Shown here: in pieces, positions 1 to 8,944 of the stretch
Layout of the letters: each line of letters begins with the position of its first letter
How positions within the stretch are numbered: the stretch's first letter is position 1
From: Alphaproteobacteria bacterium
Lineage (GTDB): Bacteria; Pseudomonadota; Alphaproteobacteria; Reyranellales; Reyranellaceae
Direction: 5' to 3'
NCBI GenBank assembly: GCA_019635875.1
Contig: JAHBYP010000005.1
Coordinates: 434,001 to 498,000, forward strand
Length of the DNA: 64,000 bases
Made by a program: the position numbers and the translations under genes
Notes under the pieces: model-generated
Seen by the model: only the letters and a program-made list of their open reading frames with translations
Told to the model about the DNA's origin: nothing
The model's database searches: none

Positions 1-601
1 GCGAGGGCGGCGGGTTGTCGAGATGCGCCATGACCGGCAGGCCCACCTCCTCCGCGACCTCGAGCGCCATATCGAGCGGCATCACGCCGTTGTCGCCGCC
101 GGCGCCCTTGCCGACGCGCACCTTGATGCCCAGCACCAGGTCGGCGTTCTCGCGCGCCACGCGGGCGCATTCGCGCAAGTCGAGCAGGCGGATGTCGGCC
201 GCCTCGCCCACCATCACCGCCTTTGAGAAGGCGAAGATGCCGGGAAACGAGAGGTTGAGATACGGCAGGATGCGCACCGGCGACGGCTCGATCACGTGCG
301 CGCGAAAGCCGTGGAAGTTGCCCGGACCGGCGCTGCCGGCGTCGATGAACGTTGTCACGCCGCCGCTGCGCGCCAGCGATTCCGCGGCCACGCCCAGCGA
401 CGTGCCGCCCCAGTAGACGTGGGTGTGCAGGTCGATCAGGCCGGGACAGACGATTCTGCCCGCAACGTTGCGCGAGTCCGAGCCCGAGAGATTGTCGCCG
501 ATCGCCGCGACCTTGCCGCCGGCGAACGCGATGTCCGTGACCTTGTCGACGCCCTGCGACGGGTCGATCAGTCGCCCGCCCTTCAATACCAGATCGCTCA
601 T
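1..601 (-). CDS. Amidohydrolase/deacetylase-family metallohydrolase (partial, C-terminus off left edge)
   Basis: About 200 N-terminal residues of a cyclic amidohydrolase-superfamily enzyme. The start MSDLVLKGGRLIDPSQG is the typical N-terminal beta-sandwich entry. LIDLHTH (H59 and H61) gives the HxH metal ligands, and LGIKVR near residue 165 carries the lysine expected to be carboxylated to bridge two metals. Family members hydrolyse cyclic amides or N-acyl groups in the cytoplasm; the substrate is unknown here. I chose the ATG at 601 because AAGGG lies about 8 bases upstream. An in-frame ATG at 607 would overlap the previous stop as ATGA. Either way it is translationally coupled to the TIGR03084-like gene upstream. 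The protein continues past base 1. Confidence 0.85.
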   Translation of the reverse strand, partial: MSDLVLKGGRLIDPSQGVDKVTDIAFAGGKVAAIGDNLSGSDSRNVAGRIVCPGLIDLHTHVYWGGTSLGVAAESLARSGGVTTFIDAGSAGPGNFHGFRAHVIEPSPVRILPYLNLSFPGIFAFSKAVMVGEAADIRLLDLRECARVARENADLVLGIKVRVGKGAGGDNGVMPLDMALEVAEEVGLPVMAHLDNPPPS

Positions 602-603
602 GA

Positions 604-1410
604 TCATCCCTTGGTTTCGCGCCGCCGCGTGCCGGGCGCGGGTGGAGTCTCGGGCGGACCGGCGAAGCATTGCGCTATCGCCATCCAGGCGCGCGCCGTC
701 TCGCCGCTCACCCTGAGCCTGGTGTCGGTGACGTGGCGCGTCTGCGCCACGACCTGACAGAATTCCTCGGCATCGCCCTCGACCGCGTTGTCGCTGCTAG
801 GCGTGTTCCATTCCCAGACCGCGCCCGACGGTGCGTCGAGGCGCACATAGGGTGCCGGCCCCGGCGGCTTCTCGCCGCGATTGGCGAAGGTCCAGCCGAA
901 GGTGCGCACGCCGATCACGGCGATGTTCTGCAGCCGGTCGGAGCGCGGCCGCACCATGCCCAGCATGTCGTAGATCGCCTGGCCGTGCGCCCAGATCTCC
1001 ATCTGGCGCGCCGTGGTGAACATGCGCACGCCCATGTCGGGACCGGCCCATTTCAGGCGATCGTCAGGCGCACGTGCCCCCAGCGTGTCGGCGAGCTTGC
1101 CCAGCGTCTCGTGCCAGCGCGCCAGCAGGGCGCGGTCCGTGAGATCACCCAGGCGTTGCCGCTGATCCTCCAGTCGCGTCAGTCCGCTCTCCCGCCTGGC
1201 CTTGATGTCGGCCTGCAGGGCGAAGAATGCCGCCTCGTCGGTGGCCGAGGCGTAGCCCATCAGGTCGCCCATGTGCAGGTGGCCGACGATGTCGTTGAGG
1301 GTCCAGCCCTTGAAGCGCGTGGCGCGACTCCAGTCGGAGTCCGGGAGCGGCGACAGCAGATGGTGCAGTTCGTCGGCCTCGGCCCGCAGATCGACAGCTT
1401 GTGAAAGCAA
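604..1410 (-). CDS. TIGR03084-type DinB/maleylpyruvate isomerase-like metal-binding protein
   Basis: 268 aa. It starts at a TTG (MLSQAVDLRAEADELHHLL) preceded by GGGAGGG five bases upstream; no ATG opens this frame at a sensible place. The N-terminal half has the four-helix DinB look, with KGWTLNDIVGHLHMGD and ARQMEIWAHGQ supplying the H...E...H metal triad typical of mycothiol-dependent maleylpyruvate isomerase relatives. The C-terminal part (VRTFGWTFANR, then VWEWNT) matches the extra domain of the TIGR03084 group. Alphaproteobacteria lack mycothiol, so the thiol partner, if any, is unknown. Its TGA overlaps the next gene's start region, so the two probably form one operon. Divergent from the dehydrogenase at 1501. 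Confidence 0.78.
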   Translation of the reverse strand: MLSQAVDLRAEADELHHLLSPLPDSDWSRATRFKGWTLNDIVGHLHMGDLMGYASATDEAAFFALQADIKARRESGLTRLEDQRQRLGDLTDRALLARWHETLGKLADTLGARAPDDRLKWAGPDMGVRMFTTARQMEIWAHGQAIYDMLGMVRPRSDRLQNIAVIGVRTFGWTFANRGEKPPGPAPYVRLDAPSGAVWEWNTPSSDNAVEGDAEEFCQVVAQTRHVTDTRLRVSGETARAWMAIAQCFAGPPETPPAPGTRRRETKG

Positions 1411-1500
1411 TTCGGCACCCTCCCGCGCGCAGCATGCATGGGTGCGCGCTTGTCCGCCACCGTCGAACAGGGGCACGATCGCGCGCGGGAGGATCACACC

Positions 1501-2427
1501 ATGCGCGTTGGTTTCGTTGGACTGGGAATCATGGGAGCCAGCCTTGCAGCAAACGTGCAGAAGGCCGGCCATTCGCTGACGGTGCACGACGTGCGCCGCG
1601 ACGCCGCGGCCAAGCATATCGCCGCCGGTGCCACCTGGGCGGACTCGCCCAAGGCCGTCGCAGCGGCATCGGATGTCGTGCTGACCTCGCTGCCCGGCCC
1701 GCCCGAGGTCGAGGCGGTGGCGCTGGGCGAAAACGGCCTGCTGGCGGGCATCAAGGCCGGCGCGTCGTACTTCGACCTGTCGACCAATTCGCGCGCGACG
1801 GTGCGCAAGATCAACGAGGCCTTCACCGCCAAGGGCGCGCACATGTTCGATGCGCCGGTCAGCGGCGGGCCCAAGGGCGCCTTTACCGGCAAGCTCGCGA
1901 TCTGGGTCGGCGGCGACAAGGCGATCTTCGAGCGCGATCGCGCGGCGCTCGACGCCATGGGCGACCAGGTGCGCTATGTCGGCGCCATCGGCCAGGCGAC
2001 CGTGGCCAAGCTGGTGCACAACTGCGCCGGCTATGCGCTCACCGTGGCGCTGGGGGAGGTCTTCACCATGGGCATCAAGGCCGGCGTCGATCCCGCCGAC
2101 CTGTTCGAGGCGGTGCGCCAGGGTGCGCTGGGCCGCCGCCGCACCTTTGACGGCCTGCTCGACCAGTTCCTCTCCGGCACCTACGACCCGCCGGCCTTCC
2201 AGCTGCGCCATGCGCACAAGGACGTGTCGCTTGCCACGCAGCTCGGCCGCGAGGTCGGCGTGCCGATGCGGCTTTCCAACCTCACCCTGGAGGAGATGAC
2301 CGAGGCGCTGAACCGCGGCTGGGCAAACCTCGATTCGCGCAGCATCCTGAAGCTGCAGCAGGAGCGTGCCGGCGTCGACGCGACGGTCCCGCCCGATCGC
2401 CTGGCGCAGCTGCGGGGCAACGGGTGA
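1501..2427 (+). CDS. NAD(P)-dependent beta-hydroxyacid dehydrogenase (3-hydroxyisobutyrate dehydrogenase family)
   Basis: 308 aa. It has an N-terminal Rossmann motif (VGFVGLGIMGASLA), the substrate-binding signature DLSTNSRATV, the GGPKGAFTGKLAIWVGG loop, and VAKLVHN with the catalytic lysine near residue 170. The all-helical C-terminal domain (HAHKDVSLA) is intact. The family oxidises 3-hydroxyisobutyrate, tartronate semialdehyde or related beta-hydroxyacids in the cytoplasm; the exact substrate is not readable. The start is the ATG at 1501, after GGGAGGATC. An in-frame upstream start at 1438 has no domain support. It is followed after 4 bases by the MBL-fold gene, so they are probably co-transcribed. 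Confidence 0.88.
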   Translation: MRVGFVGLGIMGASLAANVQKAGHSLTVHDVRRDAAAKHIAAGATWADSPKAVAAASDVVLTSLPGPPEVEAVALGENGLLAGIKAGASYFDLSTNSRATVRKINEAFTAKGAHMFDAPVSGGPKGAFTGKLAIWVGGDKAIFERDRAALDAMGDQVRYVGAIGQATVAKLVHNCAGYALTVALGEVFTMGIKAGVDPADLFEAVRQGALGRRRTFDGLLDQFLSGTYDPPAFQLRHAHKDVSLATQLGREVGVPMRLSNLTLEEMTEALNRGWANLDSRSILKLQQERAGVDATVPPDRLAQLRGNG

Positions 2428-2431
2428 GCCC

Positions 2432-3238
2432 ATGGCCGACGCGCTGCCGCAATACGAGGTCTACGCCATCCGCTACGCGCGCCGCGATGCGCGCCGCGCC
2501 GACCATTTCATCGGCGGCGACCCGCATGACGGGCCGATGCCGATGGACTACTTCACCTGGGTGATCCGCGGTGCGGGCCGCGTGATCGCCGTCGACACCG
2601 GCTTCACCGCCGACGTCGCGGCCAGGCGCAAGCGCGAGTTCCTGCGCTGCCCGGTGACAACGATGGCGGAGCTCGGCATCAGCGCGGAGCAAGTGTCCGA
2701 CGTGGTGCTGACGCATCTGCACTACGACCATGTCGGCAATTTCGACAAGTTCCCCAACGCGCGCTTCCACCTGCAGGTCAAGGAGATGGGCTTCGTCACC
2801 GGGCCCTACATGAAGTACCCGAAATTCGGCCACAGCTTCGAGGTCGAGGACGTGGTCGGGATGGTGCGCCTGAACTTCAAGGGCCGCGTCGAGCAGCACA
2901 GCGGCGCGGTCGATCTCGCGGCCGGCATCACGCTGCATCATGTCGGCGGCCATACGCCGGGCCTGCAGATCGTGCGCGTCAGCACCCGGCGCGGCTGGGT
3001 CGTGCTCGCCTCGGACGCCTCGCACTACTACGAGCACATGCAGAAGAACCGGTTCTTCGGCACTGCGTACAATCTCGGCGAAATGGTCGATGCCTACCGC
3101 ACCGCCGAGAAGCTCGCCGCCTCGCCCGACCACATCGTGCCCGGCCACGATCCATTGGTGATGCAATACTACCCGCCGGTGTCGCCGAAGCTCGACGGCG
3201 TGATCGTTCGATTGGATGTCGCGCCGCGTACCGCTTGA
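2432..3238 (+). CDS. MBL-fold metallo-hydrolase (N-acyl-homoserine-lactonase-like)
   Basis: 268 aa. The zinc-binding HxHxDH motif is seen as LTHLHYDHVGNF near residue 96, followed by HVGGHTPG (third histidine), the SDASHYY aspartate and the distal VPGHDP histidine. The extended N-terminus with HFIGGDPHDGPMPMDYFTWVI resembles the AiiA/AttM lactonase branch of the metallo-beta-lactamase superfamily. The true substrate could be another lactone or ester. The start ATG at 2432 lies five bases after the dehydrogenase stop. Context with dehydrogenase and hydratase genes suggests catabolism rather than quorum quenching; that is inference. Confidence 0.85.
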   Translation: MADALPQYEVYAIRYARRDARRADHFIGGDPHDGPMPMDYFTWVIRGAGRVIAVDTGFTADVAARRKREFLRCPVTTMAELGISAEQVSDVVLTHLHYDHVGNFDKFPNARFHLQVKEMGFVTGPYMKYPKFGHSFEVEDVVGMVRLNFKGRVEQHSGAVDLAAGITLHHVGGHTPGLQIVRVSTRRGWVVLASDASHYYEHMQKNRFFGTAYNLGEMVDAYRTAEKLAASPDHIVPGHDPLVMQYYPPVSPKLDGVIVRLDVAPRTA

Positions 3239-3334
3239 CCGCATCACGGAACGAGAGTCCGCGGTGCGATTTCCCGGAGTCGCGACCGGATGGCCCTTGC
3301 GGTAAGCGTCGCCTCGTCCCAATCGAGGTGAATC

Positions 3335-4114
3335 ATGGATGTCTCCCGTCAGCGCGAACTGGCCGAATTGCTCGCGAGCCTACGGCGCGAGGGTCGACAG
3401 CAGAGCGGACTCGACGCGGCGCTGGTGCCACCCGACAAGGCGACCGCCTATCGCATTGCGCGCATGGTCGAGGAGGAACTGGGCTGGCCGGTGCTGGGCT
3501 GGAAGATCGCGGCACAGAAGGAGGAGATGCAGCGGCAGCTGCGCACCGACTCGCCGATCTACGGTCGCGTCTACGCCACCAGGACTTCGCCGGTCTCGGT
3601 CGAGCGCGCCAGCCAATGCAGCCCGATTCCGGAGGTCGAGTATCAGGCGGTGCTCGCCATCGACCTGCCGCCGCGCGACAGGACCTACAGCGTCGAGGAG
3701 GTCACCGACGCGGTGGCGTCGCTGCATCCCGGACTCGAGCTGGCCGAGTGCCGCTTCGTGCACGACGAGACGTTTCCACCGCTGCCGGCGGTGCTCGCCG
3801 ATGGATCGGGCAGCGGCACGATCCTCTACGGCCCGGCCATCGACGACTGGCGCAACCGCGACATCGCCGGTCAGGAGGTCGTTCTGCTGTGCAACGGCGT
3901 GCCGCGCCGGCGCGGCACCGCGGCCGCGGCGCTCGACCATCCGATGGTGCCGCTGACCTGGCTGGCCAACGAGCTGTCGCGCACCGGCATCGGCATGAAG
4001 GCCGGCCAGATGATCAGCACCGGCACGCTCACCGGCATGCTGGCGCCGAAAGCCGGCGAGACCTACACCGCCGATTTCGGGCCGTTCGGCAGCGTAACGA
4101 TGACATACACTTAA
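3335..4114 (+). CDS. 2-keto-4-pentenoate hydratase-like protein (fumarylacetoacetate hydrolase family)
   Basis: 259 aa, the usual length of MhpD/DmpE-type hydratases. VLGWKIAA and the PEVEYQAVLAIDL segment (metal-binding E-x-E) followed by HPGLELAECRF are typical. The C-terminus has the G(M)KAGQMISTGTLTGML motif of the FAH fold. Family members hydrate 2-hydroxypenta-2,4-dienoate or decarboxylate related oxo-acids at the end of meta-cleavage pathways, using Mg or Mn. No ring-cleavage dioxygenase or aldolase is nearby, so the pathway is unknown. The start is supported by GAGGTGAATC before ATG. It lies 96 bases after the MBL gene, probably in the same transcript. Confidence 0.85.
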   Translation: MDVSRQRELAELLASLRREGRQQSGLDAALVPPDKATAYRIARMVEEELGWPVLGWKIAAQKEEMQRQLRTDSPIYGRVYATRTSPVSVERASQCSPIPEVEYQAVLAIDLPPRDRTYSVEEVTDAVASLHPGLELAECRFVHDETFPPLPAVLADGSGSGTILYGPAIDDWRNRDIAGQEVVLLCNGVPRRRGTAAAALDHPMVPLTWLANELSRTGIGMKAGQMISTGTLTGMLAPKAGETYTADFGPFGSVTMTYT

Positions 4115-4204
4115 GATGACAGGTCGAGCGCACCTGTCATCCCGAGCGCCAGCGAGGGATCTTTGATTGCCGGAAAGATCCCTCGCTGGCGCTCGGGATG
4201 ACAG
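4115..4204. repeat. Perfect 31-bp inverted repeat with an overlapping alternative hairpin
   Basis: Bases 4134-4164 and 4174-4204 are exact reverse complements (31 bp) around a 9-base loop. Bases 4115-4124 and 4132-4141 form a second, 10-bp stem that shares the GATGACAG sequence, so the two stems compete. It sits between a plus-strand gene ending at 4114 and a minus-strand gene ending at 4213, so it could act as a two-way terminator. Its length and perfection look more like a dispersed intergenic palindromic element. Confidence 0.8.
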
Positions 4205-4212
4205 AGCAGTTC

Positions 4213-6510
4213 TCAAGGCGTGAGGCGCTGTCTCGTCCGGGCCAGCGCCTCGATGCGCGGCCAGGCATAGAGCGCGGGGATCAGCGCGCCCTTGCCCCAC
4301 AGCGGCAGCTGGTCGACGTAATGCGGGCTGCCCGGATGGCCCGAGGCGCCGTGGAACACCAGCCACGAGCCGGTGTCCCAGGCGCCGACATCGTAGGCAT
4401 AGCGCGCGATCGCGCCATAGGCGGCATCGACGCCGGCCGAGGCCAGCGTGCCGTTGGCCCATACCGTGTCGCCGTCGCCGCCGACATCGACGGCTGGCGG
4501 ATCGAGCAAGGACGCCGCGTCGGGAAAGCTCGCCGACAGCGGATGCGCGAAGCGCGGGCGATGGCGTTCGCCCCATGTCGCCGGCGCATCGGTCGCGGCC
4601 ACCTCGTCGAGCCCCATCGCGATTAGCTCCGCCCAGCTCGCGCCGCCGAGCAACCCGGTGTCGTCGGCGCGCAGCAGCGCCGGCAGGGTCCACCAGAGCT
4701 GGATCAGCGGCACCACACCGGGCGGCACCTTGGTCAGCGGATCGGACGAGGCGCGCGACAGGCCGGAGCGTTCGGCCAGCAGGCGCGTGAGCGCGCGGCG
4801 CACGTCGATGTAGCGCCCGGCCGCGACCGAGCGGGCCGCCATGTGGCCGTCCCACGCCGCGATCTGGTCGCGCAGTGCAAGGCCCGCCGGCGTCTTCGGT
4901 GCCGCCTTGGCGATGCGGTCGCGGATCTCCAGACCCGGCAGGCTGAGATCGTCGACATGGATCGACAGCATGTCGGGCAGGCTGGCCGCCGGCAGCGTGT
5001 TCAGCCGGTCCATGATGCGCCGCGCACGGTACGGCGGATGGCAGTCGGTGGCGAGATAGTCGGGATGGTTGTCGGCGACGAAGCGGTTGTTGGCGGTGAC
5101 GATCGCGCCGCCGTTGGGATCGACGACGCGCGGCATGCGCTCGAACGGCACGTTGCCCTGCCATTCATGCGCGCCGGTCCAGCCCGGCACCGGCAGCCAG
5201 CCATTGATCCTGGGCCGCACCGGCACGATTGCTCGCACGAGATGGCCGATGCGGCCCCTGGTGTCGGCGGCGACGACGTTGTGGTCGATCAGGCCCCAGC
5301 CGCGCGCGGCGTCGTAGAAGCTGTCAACGTCCCTGGCCCTCAGCATCGGCAGCAGGCAGGCCAGCGACCGGTCGGCGTCGGCGTACTGCACCGAGCGCAG
5401 GGTCAGCGCCGCGCCCTTCGCCGGATCGCCGGCGATCACCGGGCCGTGGTGCGTGGCGACGACATCGACTGTGACTGGCGAAGCGCCACGCACGGCGATC
5501 GACTCGGTGCGCCGGATCGTCGGCCGCCACTCGCCCTTGAATTCGTAGCGCCCGGCATCGTCCTGGAAGCGCTCGACGAAGAGGTCGTGGATGTCGGCGA
5601 AGGCGTGCGTAACGCACCACGCGACATGGCCGTTGTGGCCGAAATGCGGAAAGCCCGGCACGCCGGGCACGCTGAAGCCCAGGGCGTCGAAGGCGTCGCA
5701 GGCGATGTGCGTCTGCGCGTACATGCTGGGCAACTCGAACTGGCGATGCGGATCGCCGGCCAGCAGCGGCCGGCCGGCCGCGGTGCGCGATGGCGCCAGC
5801 GCCCAGTTGTTGCTGCCGCCGCCGGTAGAGTCGGGCGCGCCGAGCGCCGCCACCGCCTCGATTGCCGGCGTCAGCTCCCGCAAGGTGGCGATCCAGCGCA
5901 GTGCCTCGGCACCGGGCGGGATGCACAGCAGCTCGCGGCCGCCATCGTCGTAGCGCAGCTTCGAGATCTGCTCGGCGCCGATGGTGCGCAGCGCCGCGGC
6001 GCGCCACAGCTTGAACCACACCGAGCCCATCAGAAACCCGCGCTGGCGCATCGCGGCGATGGCGTCCTGCGGCCGCCACGGTTCGGGCGCCTGGTCGAGC
6101 AGCTTGTACTCGATGGGAAAGATGCCGCGCGCGATGAAGGCGTTCACGCCGGCGGCATAGGCCTCGAGCATGCCGCGCGTCTCGGCCGGCAGCGCGTCGT
6201 AGTCGCGCTTCGCCGCGCCCTCGCCGTCGAGCTGGCGCGCCAGCCGGTCGGCGGCGACTCCCGACGGGCCGACCCACTCCGCCCAGCGCCCCAGGCCGCG
6301 CCGTCGCGTGGCATCCATCTGCCACAGGCGATCCTGCGCGTGCACGAAGCCCAGCGCGATGAAGACGTCGTCGGCGCCGCGGGCGCGGATATGCGGCACG
6401 CCCCAGGTATCGCGCATCACCTCGACCGTGCCGGCGAGGCCCCTGACGGCGACCTCGCCCGTCATGTCGGGCACCGCCGCTCGCACATCCGCCACTGTAA
6501 TCGCCGCCAT
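4213..6510 (-). CDS. Penicillin acylase family protein (Ntn-hydrolase)
   Basis: 765 aa, near the usual 750-800 for unprocessed acylases. The alpha-chain part has GVPHIRA and FIALGFVHAQDRLWQMD, the classic N-terminal signatures. The autocleavage site and nucleophile are in STGGGSNNWALAPSRTA (Ser followed by NNW, near residue 230), then GDPHRQFELPSMY. The later VTANN motif supplies an oxyanion-side asparagine. The family hydrolyses amide bonds of beta-lactams, acyl-homoserine lactones or other N-acyl compounds. No convincing Sec signal is seen, unlike many periplasmic members. The ATG at 6510 is preferred; an in-frame GTG at 6519 is possible. Divergent from the cytochrome gene. Confidence 0.87.
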   Translation of the reverse strand: MAAITVADVRAAVPDMTGEVAVRGLAGTVEVMRDTWGVPHIRARGADDVFIALGFVHAQDRLWQMDATRRRGLGRWAEWVGPSGVAADRLARQLDGEGAAKRDYDALPAETRGMLEAYAAGVNAFIARGIFPIEYKLLDQAPEPWRPQDAIAAMRQRGFLMGSVWFKLWRAAALRTIGAEQISKLRYDDGGRELLCIPPGAEALRWIATLRELTPAIEAVAALGAPDSTGGGSNNWALAPSRTAAGRPLLAGDPHRQFELPSMYAQTHIACDAFDALGFSVPGVPGFPHFGHNGHVAWCVTHAFADIHDLFVERFQDDAGRYEFKGEWRPTIRRTESIAVRGASPVTVDVVATHHGPVIAGDPAKGAALTLRSVQYADADRSLACLLPMLRARDVDSFYDAARGWGLIDHNVVAADTRGRIGHLVRAIVPVRPRINGWLPVPGWTGAHEWQGNVPFERMPRVVDPNGGAIVTANNRFVADNHPDYLATDCHPPYRARRIMDRLNTLPAASLPDMLSIHVDDLSLPGLEIRDRIAKAAPKTPAGLALRDQIAAWDGHMAARSVAAGRYIDVRRALTRLLAERSGLSRASSDPLTKVPPGVVPLIQLWWTLPALLRADDTGLLGGASWAELIAMGLDEVAATDAPATWGERHRPRFAHPLSASFPDAASLLDPPAVDVGGDGDTVWANGTLASAGVDAAYGAIARYAYDVGAWDTGSWLVFHGASGHPGSPHYVDQLPLWGKGALIPALYAWPRIEALARTRQRLTP

Positions 6511-6649
6511 ATCCCGCACGCCTCGTCACCAAGCAATCGGCCGGGACCATACAGCGTGCGCTGCGGGCGAAACAACGAATCGCCTCGGCGCTTCCCCTTT
6601 TCTGGCGGTTGTATAGCCTGCCGGACGGAAGTGTTCGTCGGGGGAGCTT

Positions 6650-8863
6650 ATGCGGGCAGTGTTCGGCTTCGCGGTCCGGGTCTTCAAATGGTGGGTGCTG
6701 CCCCTGGCCTGCCTCGGCCTCGCGCTTCTCGCTGCGGTGTCCTACGCGCCCGAATCGGTGCGCGCGAAGCTCGTTGCGTTGGCCGGCGCGGCGAACGGCC
6801 TGCCGCCGCCGCTTCCCGAACGCAGCACGATCACCGAGCGTCACTGGCTCGAGCAGAACTGGACGGGCCGGCAGCGCTACTGGTTCCACCACGCCTCGCA
6901 GGGCACCGCGACCTTCCCGGTTCCCTACGATTTCTTCGTCAGCCTCGAGCAGCCGAGGGTGACGCTGTTCGATCGCGGCCGCCTCGCCGACATCGACTAT
7001 CTCAGGCGCTTTGGCTTCATCGACAGCCCCTCGTCGCGCGACTTCGTCGCCAAGGCCGAGCAGTTCGGCTACAGCCGCGGCGGCCTCGCCGATCCCGGAT
7101 GGCCGGGCGACGTGCCGACGAACGACGACGGCCTGCCCGTCGGCTTCGCCCGCCTTCCCGGCGGCATCGATCCCGAAACCGGCCGGCCCTATCCGGCGCA
7201 GCTCGGCTTCACCTGTGCCGCCTGCCACACCGGCCACATCGAGTACAGGAACGTCAGCATCCGCTTCGATGGCGGGCCGGCGATGATCGATCTCGGGAAG
7301 CTGGAGAAGGCCACGGGCCTGGCCATCCTCTACACGCTCGAGCTGCCGTTCCGGCTGAGCCGCTTCGCCGACGCCGTGCGCAGCCGCGGCGGTGAATGGA
7401 AGACCCGGAGCGACCAGGAGATCGAGGCGGAGCTGCGCGCGGCGCTCGCCAGGATCGGCCTCAACCTCGAATGGACGCTGCAGGTGCAGCGGCGCTTCAA
7501 CTGGGAGAGCCTCGATGAAGGCTTCGGCCGGCTCGATGCGCTGAATCGTATCGGCAACCAGGTCTTCTTCGAGAATCTCCTGCCGCCCGAGGCACTGACG
7601 CAGGCGCAGCCCGGCACGCCCAACCAGGGGCCGCGCGGCCGCGTCGTGCCCGACGGCCTGGCGCCCAACTTCGCGCGCCTCGACGCGCCGGTGAGCTTCC
7701 CGCCGATCTGGGACACGCCGTGGTTCAGCTGGGCGCAGTACGACGGCTCGATCTTCAACGAGCTGGTGCGCAATGCCGGCGAGGCGCTGGGCGTCAACGC
7801 CAAGGTCAACATGAACGGCAGGAGCAGGAACCCCGTCTTCCGTTCCTCCGTCGACATGATGAACATCCATCGCTTCGAGGAGCTGCTGCGCGGCCCGATG
7901 GACGGCGTTCATGCCAGACGCGCCTTCGCGGGCCTTGTCGCGCCCCGATGGTCGGATGTCGCCGACAAGTTCAAGGGCGACGCCGCGTGGTCGATCAGGG
8001 CCGACATGGTGGATCGCGGGCGCGAGCTGTACCGCGCCCATTGCGCCGAATGCCATCGCGGCCCGGTGCGCGACGGCGATCTCACGAAGACCTGGCCGAC
8101 GGGCTCCTTCTGGGACGCCGACAACTGGATAAGGGTCGGCGACCGCCAGTACTACAAGGTCGTCGAGAAGCCGGTAGCGGACATGGGCACGGATCCGCAG
8201 CAAGCGCTGGTCCTGACCACGCGCCAGGTCCGCTTGCCGCCGGAGCTGGGCCTCGATCCGATCGCGGTCCTGAACGCCAAGGGCGATTGCGGCCTGCCCG
8301 CCTCGGCGGGCCCGAACGCGAACTTCGCGCTCGCGCTAATGGCCGTCGTCGATCGCACAATTGACCAGTGGTTCGAGGACCAGCGGCTGGCCGGCAAGCC
8401 GGTGCCGCCCGAGCTCGAGAGGCAGATGCGCGGGCCGCGTCGCAACTGCCCCAACAGGCAGACCTTCCGGGTGAACACCATCGATGGCCGCTCGAGCATC
8501 ACTGTCGTGCCGCATTATCGTGCGCGCCCGCTCGACGGCGTCTGGGCCACCGCGCCCTACCTGCACAACGGCTCCGTCCCGACGCTCGACGACCTGCTCA
8601 AGCCGCAGGACCAGCGGCCGACGCGCTTCTGCGTCGGCAGCCGCCAGTTCGATCCCGGGAAGGTCGGCCTCGTGGCCGAGCCGGGCGATCGCTGCCCCTC
8701 CGGGTTGACCGAGTTCGATACGCGCAGCCTCGCCAACAGCAACCGCGGCCATTCCTTCGAAGGCACCGAGCGGGACGTCACCAGGCTGCCCTCGGGCGTG
8801 ATCGGCCCCGCCTTCAGCGAGCCGCAGCGGCGGGACCTGATCGAATACCTGAAGACGCTGTGA
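6650..8863 (+). CDS. RoxA-like diheme c-type cytochrome, membrane-anchored
   Basis: 737 aa. An N-terminal hydrophobic segment (residues ~13-32) would anchor or export it. Two heme-attachment motifs are seen: CAACHTGH near residue 189 and CAECHRG near 465. The C-terminal RPLDGVWATAPYLHNGSVPTLDDLL is the hallmark of the diheme peroxidase/rubber-oxygenase (RoxA/RoxB) superfamily. Expected to be periplasmic, oxidising or oxygenating an organic substrate. Whether it is a rubber oxygenase, a peroxidase or something else cannot be decided here; RoxA itself is about 680 aa with hemes spaced closer. Start: GGGGGAGCTT before ATG. It ends in a strong inverted-repeat terminator. Confidence 0.8.
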   Translation: MRAVFGFAVRVFKWWVLPLACLGLALLAAVSYAPESVRAKLVALAGAANGLPPPLPERSTITERHWLEQNWTGRQRYWFHHASQGTATFPVPYDFFVSLEQPRVTLFDRGRLADIDYLRRFGFIDSPSSRDFVAKAEQFGYSRGGLADPGWPGDVPTNDDGLPVGFARLPGGIDPETGRPYPAQLGFTCAACHTGHIEYRNVSIRFDGGPAMIDLGKLEKATGLAILYTLELPFRLSRFADAVRSRGGEWKTRSDQEIEAELRAALARIGLNLEWTLQVQRRFNWESLDEGFGRLDALNRIGNQVFFENLLPPEALTQAQPGTPNQGPRGRVVPDGLAPNFARLDAPVSFPPIWDTPWFSWAQYDGSIFNELVRNAGEALGVNAKVNMNGRSRNPVFRSSVDMMNIHRFEELLRGPMDGVHARRAFAGLVAPRWSDVADKFKGDAAWSIRADMVDRGRELYRAHCAECHRGPVRDGDLTKTWPTGSFWDADNWIRVGDRQYYKVVEKPVADMGTDPQQALVLTTRQVRLPPELGLDPIAVLNAKGDCGLPASAGPNANFALALMAVVDRTIDQWFEDQRLAGKPVPPELERQMRGPRRNCPNRQTFRVNTIDGRSSITVVPHYRARPLDGVWATAPYLHNGSVPTLDDLLKPQDQRPTRFCVGSRQFDPGKVGLVAEPGDRCPSGLTEFDTRSLANSNRGHSFEGTERDVTRLPSGVIGPAFSEPQRRDLIEYLKTL

Positions 8864-8868
8864 GGCTG

Positions 8869-8929
8869 GGGGCGCGCCACTCCGGTGACGCGTCTTGCAG
8901 TCCACCGCGCCACTGGAGTGGCGCGCCCC
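8869..8929. terminator. Bidirectional hairpin terminator between convergent genes
   Basis: Bases 8869-8883 and 8915-8929 are perfect 15-bp inverted arms (GGGGCGCGCCACTCC and complement), extendable by several pairs with one wobble. They lie between the convergent cytochrome (ends 8863) and sulfatase (ends 8945). There is no clear U-tract, so its termination efficiency is uncertain. Confidence 0.6.
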
Positions 8930-8944
8930 GACCAAGGAAAGGGC

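Noticed and set aside
1411-2433. Minus-strand open frame upstream of the TIGR03084-like gene, giving a 609-residue reading from 2433
   Set aside because: It lies antisense to the beta-hydroxyacid dehydrogenase, has Arg/His/Ala-rich low-quality content and no motif; the true start is the TTG at 1410.
4843-7395. Plus-strand open frame of about 850 residues
   Set aside because: Antisense to the penicillin acylase gene and overlapping the cytochrome in another frame; composition is typical of shadow frames in GC-rich DNA.
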